Origin: Haemonchus contortus | Taxonomy: Eukaryota > Nematoda > Chromadorea > Rhabditida > Trichostrongylidae | Length of the DNA stretch: 64,000 bases | NCBI GenBank assembly: GCA_000469685.2 | Contig: LS997566.1 | Span: forward strand, 18,667,545 to 18,731,544 | Reading direction: 5' to 3' | Shown here: piece after piece, positions 1 through 9,821 of the stretch | Layout: each line of letters begins with the position of its first letter | Position numbering within the stretch: the first letter of the stretch is position 1 | Notes under the pieces: generated by a model | What the model saw: the letters and a program-made list of their open reading frames with translations, nothing else | What the model was told of the DNA's origin: nothing | Databases searched by the model: none | Translations under genes and position numbers: made by a program

Positions 1-671
1 GTGAAGTGCTGTGCATACTTTGGCCATCACACCTCATTCTTGTCTAAGTGTTTCGCTGTCGTCGCCTTCAAAAGTGCTTCCAGGTATTGTTCCAGTTTTA
101 CTGCGTTCATTCCCTAGTCTTCTGGGTTCAAAAATGTTGAAGTGTTCAGAACTTATGGGGTTCAGGTTATGCCCGGCTTCCATTCAATAGCGTGGAGGCA
201 TCATGAATGTGCACTTAGGCTAATGAGATGACTAATTGAGAGGCTAACTTGTGATCAGTCCAGTGTCTTGCATTTTTGCACGAATATAATAGCAAAACTA
301 ACACCTATGAGGGCTTGTGAACTGTGGGAGCTCATCGGAAACCCATCTGCACTTGTAGAAAGGCAAGGTAGAGCTGATAGCATCTGAGGATACCAACGCG
401 TAAGGCTGCTACATTTGAATGCCAACTTCTAAGGGAGCCCATTTTTATTAGGTCAGATTCCGAACTCTAATCGAAGGGAATGGTCCTTCATCTGGGCTTA
501 TGTGCGCAGTTCCCGTGTCTTACCAAAGTACCTTACCGATGCCATACCGCAGCTCACGGTGACATGAGCTATTTACGTGACATCATTCTCGTAACCCATA
601 ATAACTCTAAGAGACGGTAGCATAAAGTAATAAATTATACAGTTAAAAATTCGCTTTGGAAAAGGAGTGCT
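1..671. other. Unassigned sequence left of the palindrome
   Basis: I see no convincing coding exon, RNA gene or repeat here. The first 80 bases can be read as a short Cys/His-containing open stretch that ends at a GTATTG donor-like site, but nothing connects it to a gene. Confidence 0.4.
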
Positions 672-993
672 AATGTGGTCTCACGCGAGAGATATTTATT
701 CCTATTTTTCCGCAGTGCCTGCCTTACAGCCAAGAGATTTCCGATTTAATCGAGAAAAAAAAAACACTTTTTGAATGCCTAATCAGTATAATTGTGTAAA
801 TAACATGACCTGCTCTTGATGTGACGGCGTTCACTGCATCATCGTTAAGGTATCGTTTTGTCACCGATCCAGGCGAAGTCCAAACCTATGAAATGCTGTA
901 GGTTATACGGCTTTTCTTACAATCAAACATATTTCTAGTTTAATTCAGATTTACTGCAAATAATCCAATCAACAAAAACGACTGTGTTACACC

Positions 994-1123
994 CTAGGAA
1001 CTGACCACTTTATCAAGAGCAGATACGAAGATCAGGACATCGTCGTCGCAATGACCACGATTTTGACGTTGTCGGAGGGTCTCCGCAAACATTTCCGCTG
1101 CTTGTCGTGCCATAGCAGGATTT
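994..1123 (-). other. Candidate coding exon (mirror copy in the left arm)
   Basis: This is the reverse-complement counterpart of 5435-5564. It follows a TTTGTTCAG acceptor and encodes 42 residues rich in Ala, Gln and Arg (motifs AMARQAAEMFAETL and DDDVLIFVSALDK), then a TAG stop. The composition looks like real protein, but no partner exon was found and the family is not recognised. Confidence 0.3.
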
Positions 1124-1266
1124 CTGAACAAAGCGCACAGGGAATCTCAACGTTTTTCCAGAATCCCAGTTCCAGAACAGTTTTGTTCTTTCGTCATAAG
1201 CGAATGGTAAAAAAAAATCTTTGCTAGACTTATTCAGCGATAACATGATTTATCATTGGTCTTCAG

Positions 1267-2159
1267 GAATGAAGACGAGCAACAATATGCTATTGCATTG
1301 AAGGAAACTACAAAGCCAGTGGTGGATGCTTTGAAAATAGGGGCTTCTGCTCAAGTAGTTGATAATCGTAAATGCGAAAAACACTATTTTCAATCTTAGA
1401 TATATTCTCTAGAAGATGAACGAAGCCTGTCTGCCTCATTTTATATCATACACATGAGACCTCCCCTGATGGCTTTGGCTTCACTGCCACACTTTCGTTC
1501 TTGTCATATGTTATTCTGTATGACTATAAGCTATTTCATTTTTCTTCAGGGTTTGATGTGTTGTATTGCACCGGCTAATAAAAGTTGTCGCAGTTCGTTA
1601 GTGCTGTACTAAGCGTTGCACTAATACCATCACTTTTTTAGTTTTACATTCATCTCAGAAAATTAGTTCCAAGCCTGTTACTGTCACATAGTTACTGTCT
1701 GATTTCAGTCGCCAACTTGATGCCACCGCTTGAACAACATGAATAGCATCTTGTAAGTGTTTATGGGAGAGGAGAACTTTATGGACGGCAAAGCCATCGC
1801 ATCAACTCTGTGAGATAGTGCATCGTGTGAAAGGGGGTAAGGTCTTCAACGTGTTTGTTTTGAATTGTCTCAGCAAGCAAGCATTTGTCAGACCGTTGGC
1901 TCCGCGACTTGTTTCCTTGCTTTGGGTGCTTTCAAACGTCCCTGCTACATTGCAAGCATTTAAAGTGCACGGCCCATTTTACATGTGCATAGGAGCACTT
2001 TTCAAGCTCTACAGCTATCACTCATTAGATAATCCTCTGAATTTGCTCACTTCAGGAACTTCGATCAGTGACTTGGATAGTCGAAGGTCTGAAATTATCG
2101 AGGTTTTGAAAAATTTCAGAAAGAGCAAGGCTCAAAGTGCAAAAAGCAAAGAACGCTGA
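1267..2159 (+). CDS. Two terminal exons of an unrecognised host gene (partial)
   Basis: Exon 1267-1367 follows a TCTTCAG acceptor and ends at GTAAAT. It encodes 33 residues including YAIALKETTKPVVDALKIG. Exon 2056-2159 follows a CACTTCAG acceptor and encodes 33 residues including DSRRSEIIEVLKNF, ending in a Lys/Arg/Ser-rich tail and TGA. The phases agree: the first exon ends one base into a codon and the second starts with the other two, giving Arg at the junction. The 688-bp intron has GT-AG ends. No upstream exon was found, so this is the 3' end of a gene whose 5' part lies elsewhere or was lost. The predicted tail looks helical and basic. Family unknown. Confidence 0.45.
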
Positions 2160-3128
2160 ACACTTCAACTTATTGGTTTTCATTTCATGCTGACAATTGC
2201 CAAAGATAAAGGGTGCTAATGGGGCGTGACGCTTTTGGTCCACATATTCAATTCTCGGATTGAATTCTCCTACCTACAGAATTCTCACTTCAAACGAATG
2301 GATTCACTGTCAAAGAGACCAAGCACTTATCTTTTGCTGCAATGAAGCTGGACTCAGGCCCAGTGTGTGATGGAGTTCAGAGTGTTTGACCAATGTCGGT
2401 TACTCCTCCTCCATTTTTCGCTTTGAAATTGACAAGCAAATAAATAAATGGTCATTTTAGGTCATTTTAGAATTTAGAATAAAATCTATGTATGACCCGT
2501 CTAGTGAACACCAGAGAAGGTTTTCCTCTAGTCTTTGCTAGGCGGATCATACAAAAATTTGACATGTGTAGATTGATTCCATTGAACGATATTATAAACA
2601 AGGCTGTTGATTTTTTCGAATGGAAGTTTATCCGCAAAGACTCCATTTTCACGTTATGTCATCTGCATCGAAAGATGTTTGCTATTACTGATTGAATTTT
2701 TGATTATTTATAAGTAAGGAAAAAATATATGTAGCGAAGGTGCATTCTGTACTCCCACACTCAAAAGACTCATGAATAATTTGAGGACTCTCGAAAGGAA
2801 CGCAGTTGGGACTCAGTTTCTCATCAGACAAAATCGTTCAGTGATATACAACAGTCAATCGTGAACCATTGCTACTTTACCCAGCAGGTCTTGTTTACCT
2901 TATAGATTTTTTGCTTTGCTATTGTTGTTTTATGTTTTGAAAAACGATGCTCGGTCTCTTCCCAATGAACATGAGTGAGTATCACAAAAGGAACCTACCA
3001 CTTCTGACTTTTAAAACCCTTCATGAGGTTTATCAGACAGTTGAAGTTCTGATTCTACTTGCACAGCAGTCATGGAGTTTCTTTGACAGAAGGCTGACAT
3101 ACATTCACCATATCGTTTCAACCTTCTG

Positions 3129-3563
3129 AATCCAGCACTACGGTTTTCAACAGCAAGAAAAGGAAACATGTCTATGCGCTTGAAAAGGTTCAGAATAACT
3201 TTACTCGCAAGCTGCACATTTGAATTGTTTACTCCAGAATACCTAAGGCAGCTATCAGGAATCAGTGTCTTGGACCGACATCTTTAGAAACGCGACACAG
3301 GGTCTTCGATCTTTGTACGGTTCACAAACTTGTACACGGCACGTGTGGTCACGGTTCCATTGTCTTCAAGCTGTCAAATTCTAGGACTAGGGGTGACTCC
3401 ATAAAGATTTTTCTGGCACGTCCTGAAACTAACTTGCGAGCGAGCAGCTTCACCTTCAGGGCTGGCAGTGATTATCTAAGAGCGGTGAAAATATATCTGT
3501 CTCTTCATCGCTAGCACAGTTCAAACGCCAAGTAGTCAAGTTGCTGATGAAGGCAACCAGTCT
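3129..3563 (+). pseudogene. C-terminal fragment of a non-LTR (jockey/CR1-like) reverse transcriptase
   Basis: The plus strand reads through STTVFNSKKRKHVYALEKVQ and NNFTRKL, then SLETRHRVFDLCTVHKLVHG, then SRTRGDSIKIF, then LAQFKRQVVKLLMKA. This matches the well-known layout at the end of non-LTR reverse transcriptases: an LE.VQ..FT(R/K) motif, a (S)LE.RR..FDL...K..HG motif, then an SRTRG motif and a final FKR. A TGA near 3223 and at least one frameshift interrupt it. It straddles the inner end of the left palindrome arm and the loop. The N-terminal part, including the catalytic motif, is missing. Confidence 0.6.
3255..3563. other. Loop (spacer) of the palindrome
   Basis: This 309-bp unique centre separates the two arms. 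It carries the last part of the reverse transcriptase fragment described at 3129-3563. Only the loop and the left arm together give the continuous element; the right arm carries just the mirror of the part before the loop. Confidence 0.8.
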
Positions 3564-4658
3564 TAGCTGCCTTAGGTATTCTGGAGTAAACAATTCAAAT
3601 GTGCAGCTTGCGAGTAAAGTTATTCTGAACCTTTCCAAGCGCATAGACATGTTTCCTTTTCTTGCTGTTGAAAACCGTAGTGCTGGATTCAGAAGGTTGA
3701 AACGATATGGTGAATGTATGTCAGCCTTCTGTCAAAGAAACTCCATGACTGCTGTGCAAGTAGAATCAGAACTTCAACTGTCTGATAAACCTCATGAAGG
3801 GTTTTAAAAGTCAGAAGTGGTAGGTTCCTTTTGTGATACTCACTCATGTTCATTGGGAAGAGACCGAGCATCGTTTTTCAAAACATAAAACAACAATAGC
3901 AAAGCAAAAAATCTATAAGGTAAACAAGACCTGCTGGGTAAAGTAGCAATGGTTCACGATTGACTGTTGTATATCACTGAACGATTTTGTCTGATGAGAA
4001 ACTGAGTCCCAACTGCGTTCCTTTCGAGAGTCCTCAAATTATTCATGAGTCTTTTGAGTGTGGGAGTACAGAATGCACCTTCGCTACATATATTTTTTCC
4101 TTACTTATAAATAATCAAAAATTCAATCAGTAATAGCAAACATCTTTCGATGCAGATGACATAACGTGAAAATGGAGTCTTTGCGGATAAACTTCCATTC
4201 GAAAAAATCAACAGCCTTGTTTATAATATCGTTCAATGGAATCAATCTACACATGTCAAATTTTTGTATGATCCGCCTAGCAAAGACTAGAGGAAAACCT
4301 TCTCTGGTGTTCACTAGACGGGTCATACATAGATTTTATTCTAAATTCTAAAATGACCTAAAATGACCATTTATTTATTTGCTTGTCAATTTCAAAGCGA
4401 AAAATGGAGGAGGAGTAACCGACATTGGTCAAACACTCTGAACTCCATCACACACTGGGCCTGAGTCCAGCTTCATTGCAGCAAAAGATAAGTGCTTGGT
4501 CTCTTTGACAGTGAATCCATTCGTTTGAAGTGAGAATTCTGTAGGTAGGAGAATTCAATCCGAGAATTGAATATGTGGACCAAAAGCGTCACGCCCCATT
4601 AGCACCCTTTATCTTTGGCAATTGTCAGCATGAAATGAAAACCAATAAGTTGAAGTGT

Positions 4659-4762
4659 TCAGCGTTCTTTGCTTTTTGCACTTTGAGCCTTGCTCTTTCT
4701 GAAATTTTTCAAAACCTCGATAATTTCAGACCTTCGACTATCCAAGTCACTGATCGAAGTTC
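4659..4762 (-). pseudogene. Duplicate of the candidate host-gene terminal exon
   Basis: This is an exact mirror of exon 2056-2159, with the same acceptor and stop. The upstream exon that pairs with it in the left arm is absent from this arm, so it is an orphan exon copy. Confidence 0.4.
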
Positions 4763-5434
4763 CTGAAGTGAGCAAATTCAGAGGATTATCTAATGAGTGA
4801 TAGCTGTAGAGCTTGAAAAGTGCTCCTATGCACATGTAAAATGGGCCGTGCACTTTAAATGCTTGCAATGTAGCAGGGACGTTTGAAAGCACCCAAAGCA
4901 AGGAAACAAGTCGCGGAGCCAACGGTCTGACAAATGCTTGCTTGCTGAGACAATTCAAAACAAACACGTTGAAGACCTTACCCCCTTTCACACGATGCAC
5001 TATCTCACAGAGTTGATGCGATGGCTTTGCCGTCCATAAAGTTCTCCTCTCCCATAAACACTTACAAGATGCTATTCATGTTGTTCAAGCGGTGGCATCA
5101 AGTTGGCGACTGAAATCAGACAGTAACTATGTGACAGTAACAGGCTTGGAACTAATTTTCTGAGATGAATGTAAAACTAAAAAAGTGATGGTATTAGTGC
5201 AACGCTTAGTACAGCACTAACGAACTGCGACAACTTTTATTAGCCGGTGCAATACAACACATCAAACCCTGAAGAAAAATGAAATAGCTTATAGTCATAC
5301 AGAATAACATATGACAAGAACGAAAGTGTGGCAGTGAAGCCAAAGCCATCAGGGGAGGTCTCATGTGTATGATATAAAATGAGGCAGACTGGGATTCTGG
5401 AAAAACGTTGAGATTCCCTGTGCGCTTTGTTCAG

Positions 5435-5564
5435 AAATCCTGCTATGGCACGACAAGCAGCGGAAATGTTTGCGGAGACCCTCCGACAACGTCAAAATCG
5501 TGGTCATTGCGACGACGATGTCCTGATCTTCGTATCTGCTCTTGATAAAGTGGTCAGTTCCTAG
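5435..5564 (+). other. Candidate coding exon in the right arm
   Basis: A TTTGTTCAG acceptor precedes 42 codons that end in TAG at 5562-5564. Motifs include AMARQAAEMFAETL and LIFVSALDKVVSS. It is identical to the minus-strand stretch at 994-1123. No partner exon or family was recognised, so this rests on composition and the splice-like boundary only. Confidence 0.3.
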
Positions 5565-5886
5565 GGTGTAACACAGTCGTTTTTGTTGATTGGATTATTT
5601 GCAGTAAATCTGAATTAAACTAGAAATATGTTTGATTGTAAGAAAAGCCGTATAACCTACAGCATTTCATAGGTTTGGACTTCGCCTGGATCGGTGACAA
5701 AACGATACCTTAACGATGATGCAATGAACGCCGTCACATCAAGAGCAGGTCATGTTATTTACACAATTATACTGATTAGGCATTCAAAAAGTGTTTTTTT
5801 TTTCTCGATTAAATCGGAAATCTCTTGGCTGTAAGGCAGGCACTGCGGAAAAATAGGAATAAATATCTCTCGCGTGAGACCACATT

Positions 5887-6086
5887 CTTACGAACACGAA
5901 ATACGAATACGAACTTTCTTACGAACATTGAGATATCGTTCCCTCGAAAAAATGACACTTATCGGTACGCAGACTTTGGTTTTCTTCGCCTGAACCCGGG
6001 CGAGGTTGATGCGAGAACTTTATTCCGACTTTCGTTCTGGGGCGGATCGCCTTCTTCAGAGCCTGTAAAGATCGAGGCAATTTATG
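5887..6086 (+). other. Interrupted open reading frame next to the LTR element
   Basis: The open frame that begins in the palindrome end (5825) runs to the LTR insertion point and includes RYADFGFLRLNPGEVDART and FRLSFWGGSPSSEP. If the LTR element and one copy of the TTATG duplication are taken out, the frame continues at 13840 (PTKLLNCPSGIRKLRIHH) and ends at a TAA near 13930. Product not recognised. It may be a chance open frame or the exon of a gene disrupted by the transposon. Confidence 0.25.
6082..6086. repeat. Target-site duplication, left copy (TTATG)
   Basis: The five bases directly before the 5' LTR are TTATG. The same five bases follow the 3' LTR at 13835-13839. A 5-bp duplication is usual for Ty3/Gypsy integrases. 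Confidence 0.85.
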
Positions 6087-6285
6087 TGTTGGGGCAGGCC
6101 GAATGCACTATACCTTCCTCATAAAATGAACTACAGTATATTTGTGTTTACTGTAAGAGTGATAGTACATCATGATCACATAAACACATTGGCTATATAA
6201 ACTCTTATGAGTATGGTCGCATTCACTTTTCTCTCGTCTCATGCCTTCGAATAAAGCTTCAACTCAACGCGACGAGGACATAATA
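6087..6285 (+). repeat. 5' LTR
   Basis: The LTR starts TGTTGGGGCAGGCC and aligns over 199 bp with 13636-13834. It contains a TATA-like CTATATAAAC near 6190-6200 and an AATAAA at 6250-6255. The terminal dinucleotide is TA here but the canonical CA in the 3' copy. The gag ATG at 6241 lies inside the LTR, so the end of the LTR doubles as coding sequence. Confidence 0.92.
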
Positions 6286-7130
6286 AATGGCGATCAGGAG
6301 TTTCCGAACTACGCCAGTACATCGACGGAAGGAAGAACTCCAGTCAAAGACCTGCTACAAATGATGGCAACACAGCAGAAACTACTGGTCAATCTCCTGC
6401 AGAAGATGTCGACGCCAGCGGTTACTCAGCAAGAATCCCTGTTCGACCGAATTGCAAGAAGAATCAACAAGTTTTTATACGACCCAGGCCAAGACGACTG
6501 CCTCAATTTGTGGTATAATCGACACAAGGATATATTCAACATCGATTGCGAAGGAATGGAAGAGAAAACGAAAACGCGATAGCTCGTCTCCGCCTTGGAT
6601 GCCGTAAGTCATACTAGATTTTCTCTTTTCATTCTTCCAAAAGAGCCTAGTGAGCTAAACTGGCCAGGAACGCTCGAAGTTCTGAAAACACTTTTTGGAA
6701 CCAAGAAAAGTCTCTTTCGCCGCCGTTTCGAGTGTTTCTAAATGAACTTTTCACCTAATGAAGACATCGACGACTTCGTCAATTCGCTGAAAGCCCGCAC
6801 CTTAGATGCCAATTTCAAGGGCATCAGACATGAAATCTTAGAATGTCTTGCTCCATTGTTCGATTTCCATGCACTGGCCGATTACCTGGTTCGTTTTCTG
6901 CGCAGATTAGACGAAGATGAAAAGATCACCATCGACGACTTAGCTAAGGAATATCACGCCTAGGATTCCGTCAAGGACGATTCCAAAATAGTCGAAGTTT
7001 TCGATGCACCTGAAGTTCGTAGGCTAGATCCCCTCCATCACCATGCCCAATTTGTCAGCAGAATCATTGGAAGGAACACTGTCCACAAAACCGTCATGCT
7101 ACCAGTGCTACTCCGCAGTCAAAGGCTCCA
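6241..7130 (+). pseudogene. gag of the Gypsy element (broken)
   Basis: The frame opens at ATG 6241 (MPSNKASTQRDEDIINGDQEF begins the product, 20 residues quoted at most: MPSNKASTQRDEDIINGDQE). It continues in the same frame through capsid-like helical sequence (SPNEDIDDFVNSLKARTLDA, then CLAPLFDFHALADYLVRFLR). Stops interrupt it at 6580 (TAG), 6739 (TAA) and 6961 (TAG). A CYQC near 7094 may be the start of a nucleocapsid zinc knuckle, after which the frame is lost. Confidence 0.75.
6288..6305 (+). promoter_or_regulatory. Primer binding site candidate
   Basis: Two bases after the 5' LTR the sequence reads TGGCGATCAGGAGTTTCC. A TGG start is expected for pairing with the CCA end of a tRNA. The priming tRNA was not identified. 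Confidence 0.5.
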
Positions 7131-7139
7131 TCGCAACGC

Positions 7140-7560
7140 TGCATTAAACATTCGTCTCCACTCACTCGGTACCAACGTCTCATCGGTCGTACTGCAGATG
7201 TACAAAAGTATCTGAAAGTTCACATCAACGGGCATCCTGCTCGTCTTCAGTTGGACACGGGTGCCCACGTCATCACCATCTCTCGTCCAACCTGGATGCA
7301 ACTTGGAGGTCCGCAGCTACAGAAGGCATCCGACACACTCAGGGGAGCCAACGGTTTGCCACTACGAATCTACGGAAAGTTCGATGCCGCTTTCGTGGTC
7401 GTTGACAACCGAGGAAAGGCTCATCCCTGACCAAGTGTATGTTATGTCCCCGATGACTACGATCTGCTCGAAATTACCTGGATTGAGCAAATTCCAGATT
7501 TCAACTTGGTCCTGAAGAGGTTCAACGTCGGGAAGGTCTAGGCGCCTAACCACGACGCGC
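7140..7560 (+). pseudogene. Aspartic protease region of the Gypsy pol
   Basis: LDTGAHVITIS at 7251-7283 is the active-site motif of a retroviral-type pepsin-like protease (catalytic Asp in DTG). It is followed by GANGLPLRIYGKFDAAFVV. TGA near 7427 and TAG near 7539 stop the frame. Confidence 0.8.
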
Positions 7561-8643
7561 TTCGAGAACAGACGATCACAAAGCTGAGAGGTGAATTTGC
7601 GAGTGTCTCTGAACCTGGACTCGGATGCTGCCTGAAGGCTAAGGCAACCCTCCAACTCAGGCCCGGTATTTACCAAGTTTCCATCAAGAAAAGACCAGTC
7701 TCATATGCTTCTCTACCCCTCCTCGACGCTGAGATTGACCGTCTTGTCGCGCAAAACGTCACCTTTCCCGTCGACCACTCACTATGGGCTGCGCCAATCG
7801 TTGTTGTGAGAAAAGCCAACGGATCCATACGACTTTGCGCTGATTTCTCGACTGGACTCAACGACGCATTGCTTTTGCATAGACATCCGCTACCAACTGC
7901 AAAGGATGTGTTCACCAAGCCCAATGGCGGAACCGTCTTTCCACAGATTGACTTCGCCGATGCACCTACAGATAGAAGTCGATGACAATTCTAAGGAACT
8001 CCTCATCATCAACTCACATCGAGGACTCTACCGCTATAATCGCTTGCCGTTTGGAGCCAAATCCGCTCCTGGTATTTTTCAACAGATAATCGACTCGATG
8101 ATTTCCGGCCTCAACGGCGTTGCTGCCTATCTTGACGATGTCATCGTCACCAGTCGCATACTATCCGAACATAATGCCAATCTCGGAGCCCTGTTCTCAA
8201 GAATAGCCTCCTACGGTCTTCGCGTCCGTATCGACAAATGCCACTTTTGTAATGAACCAAGTTACCTATCTCGGAAACGTCATCTCTGCTGCTGGACGCC
8301 GACTCGATCCCAAGAAGATCGACGCTATTGCACAAATGCCAAGACCGAAGGATGCTGCTCAGGATCGGTCATTCCTCGGGCTAATCAACCACTGTGGAGC
8401 CTTTCTCCCAAAAATGCGCCAACTCCGAGCACCGCTCGACGCTCTACTGAAGAAAGGAGCTTCGTTTGAGTGGAACTCTGAATGTGAGACTGCCTTAGAA
8501 CGCGCAAGAGAAGTTATCACATCGGACCTGCTGCTGACACGTTATGATTATGATCCAAAGCTACCCATCATCCTCGCAGCCGATGCGTCAGACTACGGAA
8601 TTGGAGTTGTCATTTCTCACCGCTATCCAGATGGAACCATAAA
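7560..8643 (+). pseudogene. Reverse transcriptase and start of RNase H (Gypsy pol)
   Basis: Motifs in order: APIVVVRKANGSIRLCADFS, TVFPQIDFADA, GLYRYNRLPFGAKSAPGIFQ, YLDDVIVTSR (YLDD at 8128-8139, the polymerase active site), then VTYLGNVISAAGRRLDPKKI and the RNase H start LAADASDYGIGVVIS. The reading frame changes near 7962 and again near 8250. The RNase H is cut after PDGTI by the nested RTE and resumes at 11878. Confidence 0.88.
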
Positions 8644-8961
8644 TGGATTCTACCTTGTCGCGGTGTACGAACTTGAGGCGAGTCCGAGATCCCTCAAGGG
8701 AAAGGCCCGCCGAACCCTATGACCTGCTTCCGTGACCAAGGAACCCGAAGTGCTCAAGCTCATGGTGGGACGGCGCCCTTCTTGAGCAACAGGAACGTCC
8801 CAGCAGGGCTATCCTGTGAGACGAAAATCGCTACGACCACTTCTGCCACTCGCCTTAGTCTCCTGCAGACTGTCCCTGCCCAGTCCGGTAGCGCTGGATC
8901 AGCACACAATTAAAGGCGAAGAAATCTCAGGGCCGTAGGCTACCATAGGAAAAGGACAAGA

Positions 8962-9720
8962 ATGAGCCACCTGATCGCATGCACTTATAACTGCAGGAGC
9001 GTCAGTACGGCCATTCAGCTCTCAACTTTGATTGAAGAATCACAGCGAATTTCATATCATGTGACTGGACTGAGTGCAACGAAGCGGAAAGAGCCTTAGA
9101 CGTGTACATGGAGTGATGGAACAGCGGTTTTTCTCGGCGCTCGTGAGACAGGAACAACATCAGGAGGAGTTGGCTTTATAGTGGCGTCCGAGTTCGCAAA
9201 GAAAGTTACGAGTGTCTTATTTTACAGTCATCGACTCGGTATCCTGACCGCGACTTTGACCAAAGACATCAGCGTTTTTATCATTCAAGTATACACCCCC
9301 ATCAGTGATTGTTCAGACGATCAACATGAGGACTTTTACGACTATCTCAGCGAGCTCGTTCGATCGCAGAAAAGCAGCTACATAGTGGTATATGGTGATT
9401 TTGACGCACGAGTAGGTGGAAGAAGATCAGTGAAAGCTTCATTGGACCAAACTGTGCTGAACAACGGAACGTCGCTGGAGAGAGGCTGGCGAGCTTTTGC
9501 GAGATACATCCCATGTTTCATGGTAACAGCCAGTTCGCTAAAGCGCCAACGAAAAGATGGACTTACGTGTCCCCGAATAGGCAATACTACCACGAACTAG
9601 ACCATATCCTGTGTAGCAGAAGAGCTATCACAGATGTCGGAGTAGTCCCATCATTCAATACTGGAAGTGATCATCGACTTTTACGCGCACGGCTGCACTT
9701 CGAGGTAAGCCAAGTGCGCC
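8962..9720 (+). pseudogene. RTE endonuclease domain (degenerate)
   Basis: The ATG at 8962 opens a frame with ACTYNCRSVST, then GLSATKRK, VYTPISD, YGDFDARVG and GSDHRLLRARL. In active RTE endonucleases the second motif carries a catalytic Glu (ETK) and the fourth is GDFNA. Here they read SATK and GDFDA, so two active-site residues are replaced. The SDH motif is intact. Stops and frame changes lie near 9099 and 9598. Confidence 0.8.
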
Positions 9721-9734
9721 TATCGAGAATCTAC

Positions 9735-9821
9735 CAACGTCCTCAGCGTATTTATATCGAGAACAGTCGCTCGAGACAACTTCGAGCGACTGTTCCCGAT
9801 ACAAATACGCTGAGGACGTTG
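9735..9821. repeat. 40-bp hairpin inside the RTE coding region
   Basis: Arms 9735-9774 and 9782-9821 are reverse complements with two differences, both compatible with G-U pairing, around a 7-base loop (GACAACT). The hairpin lies between the endonuclease and the reverse transcriptase. Confidence 0.9.

Larger units (their letters stand above)
672..3254 (+). repeat. Left arm of a giant inverted repeat (palindrome)
   Basis: This segment is the reverse complement of 3564-5886. For 1429-3254, a base at position x pairs with 6818-x; for 672-1167 the sum is 6558. The change reflects about 260 bp (1168-1428) present only in this arm. The shared ORFs are identical at protein level in most places, so the duplication is very young or kept homogeneous. 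The arm starts at a TGTGGTCTCACGCGAGAG-like end and stops at GGCAGCTA. It carries two candidate host-gene exons (1267-1367 and 2056-2159) and a reverse transcriptase fragment at its inner end. Alternatives are a fold-back duplication, an inverted segmental duplication or an assembly artefact. Confidence 0.9.
3564..5886 (-). repeat. Right arm of the giant inverted repeat
   Basis: This is the mirror image of 672-3254, lacking the counterpart of 1168-1428. The join is at about 5389-5391. The antisense reverse transcriptase fragment lies at 3564-3689. The last exon of the candidate host gene is duplicated at 4659-4762 (minus strand), but its partner exon fell in the missing 260 bp, so this copy cannot make the same product. 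The arm ends at CGTGAGACCACATT. Confidence 0.9.

Noticed and set aside
5825..5886. Palindrome outer ends as terminal inverted repeats of a DNA transposon
   Set aside because: They are only the outermost part of the long arms. No target duplication is seen outside 672 and 5886 and no transposase was recognised.
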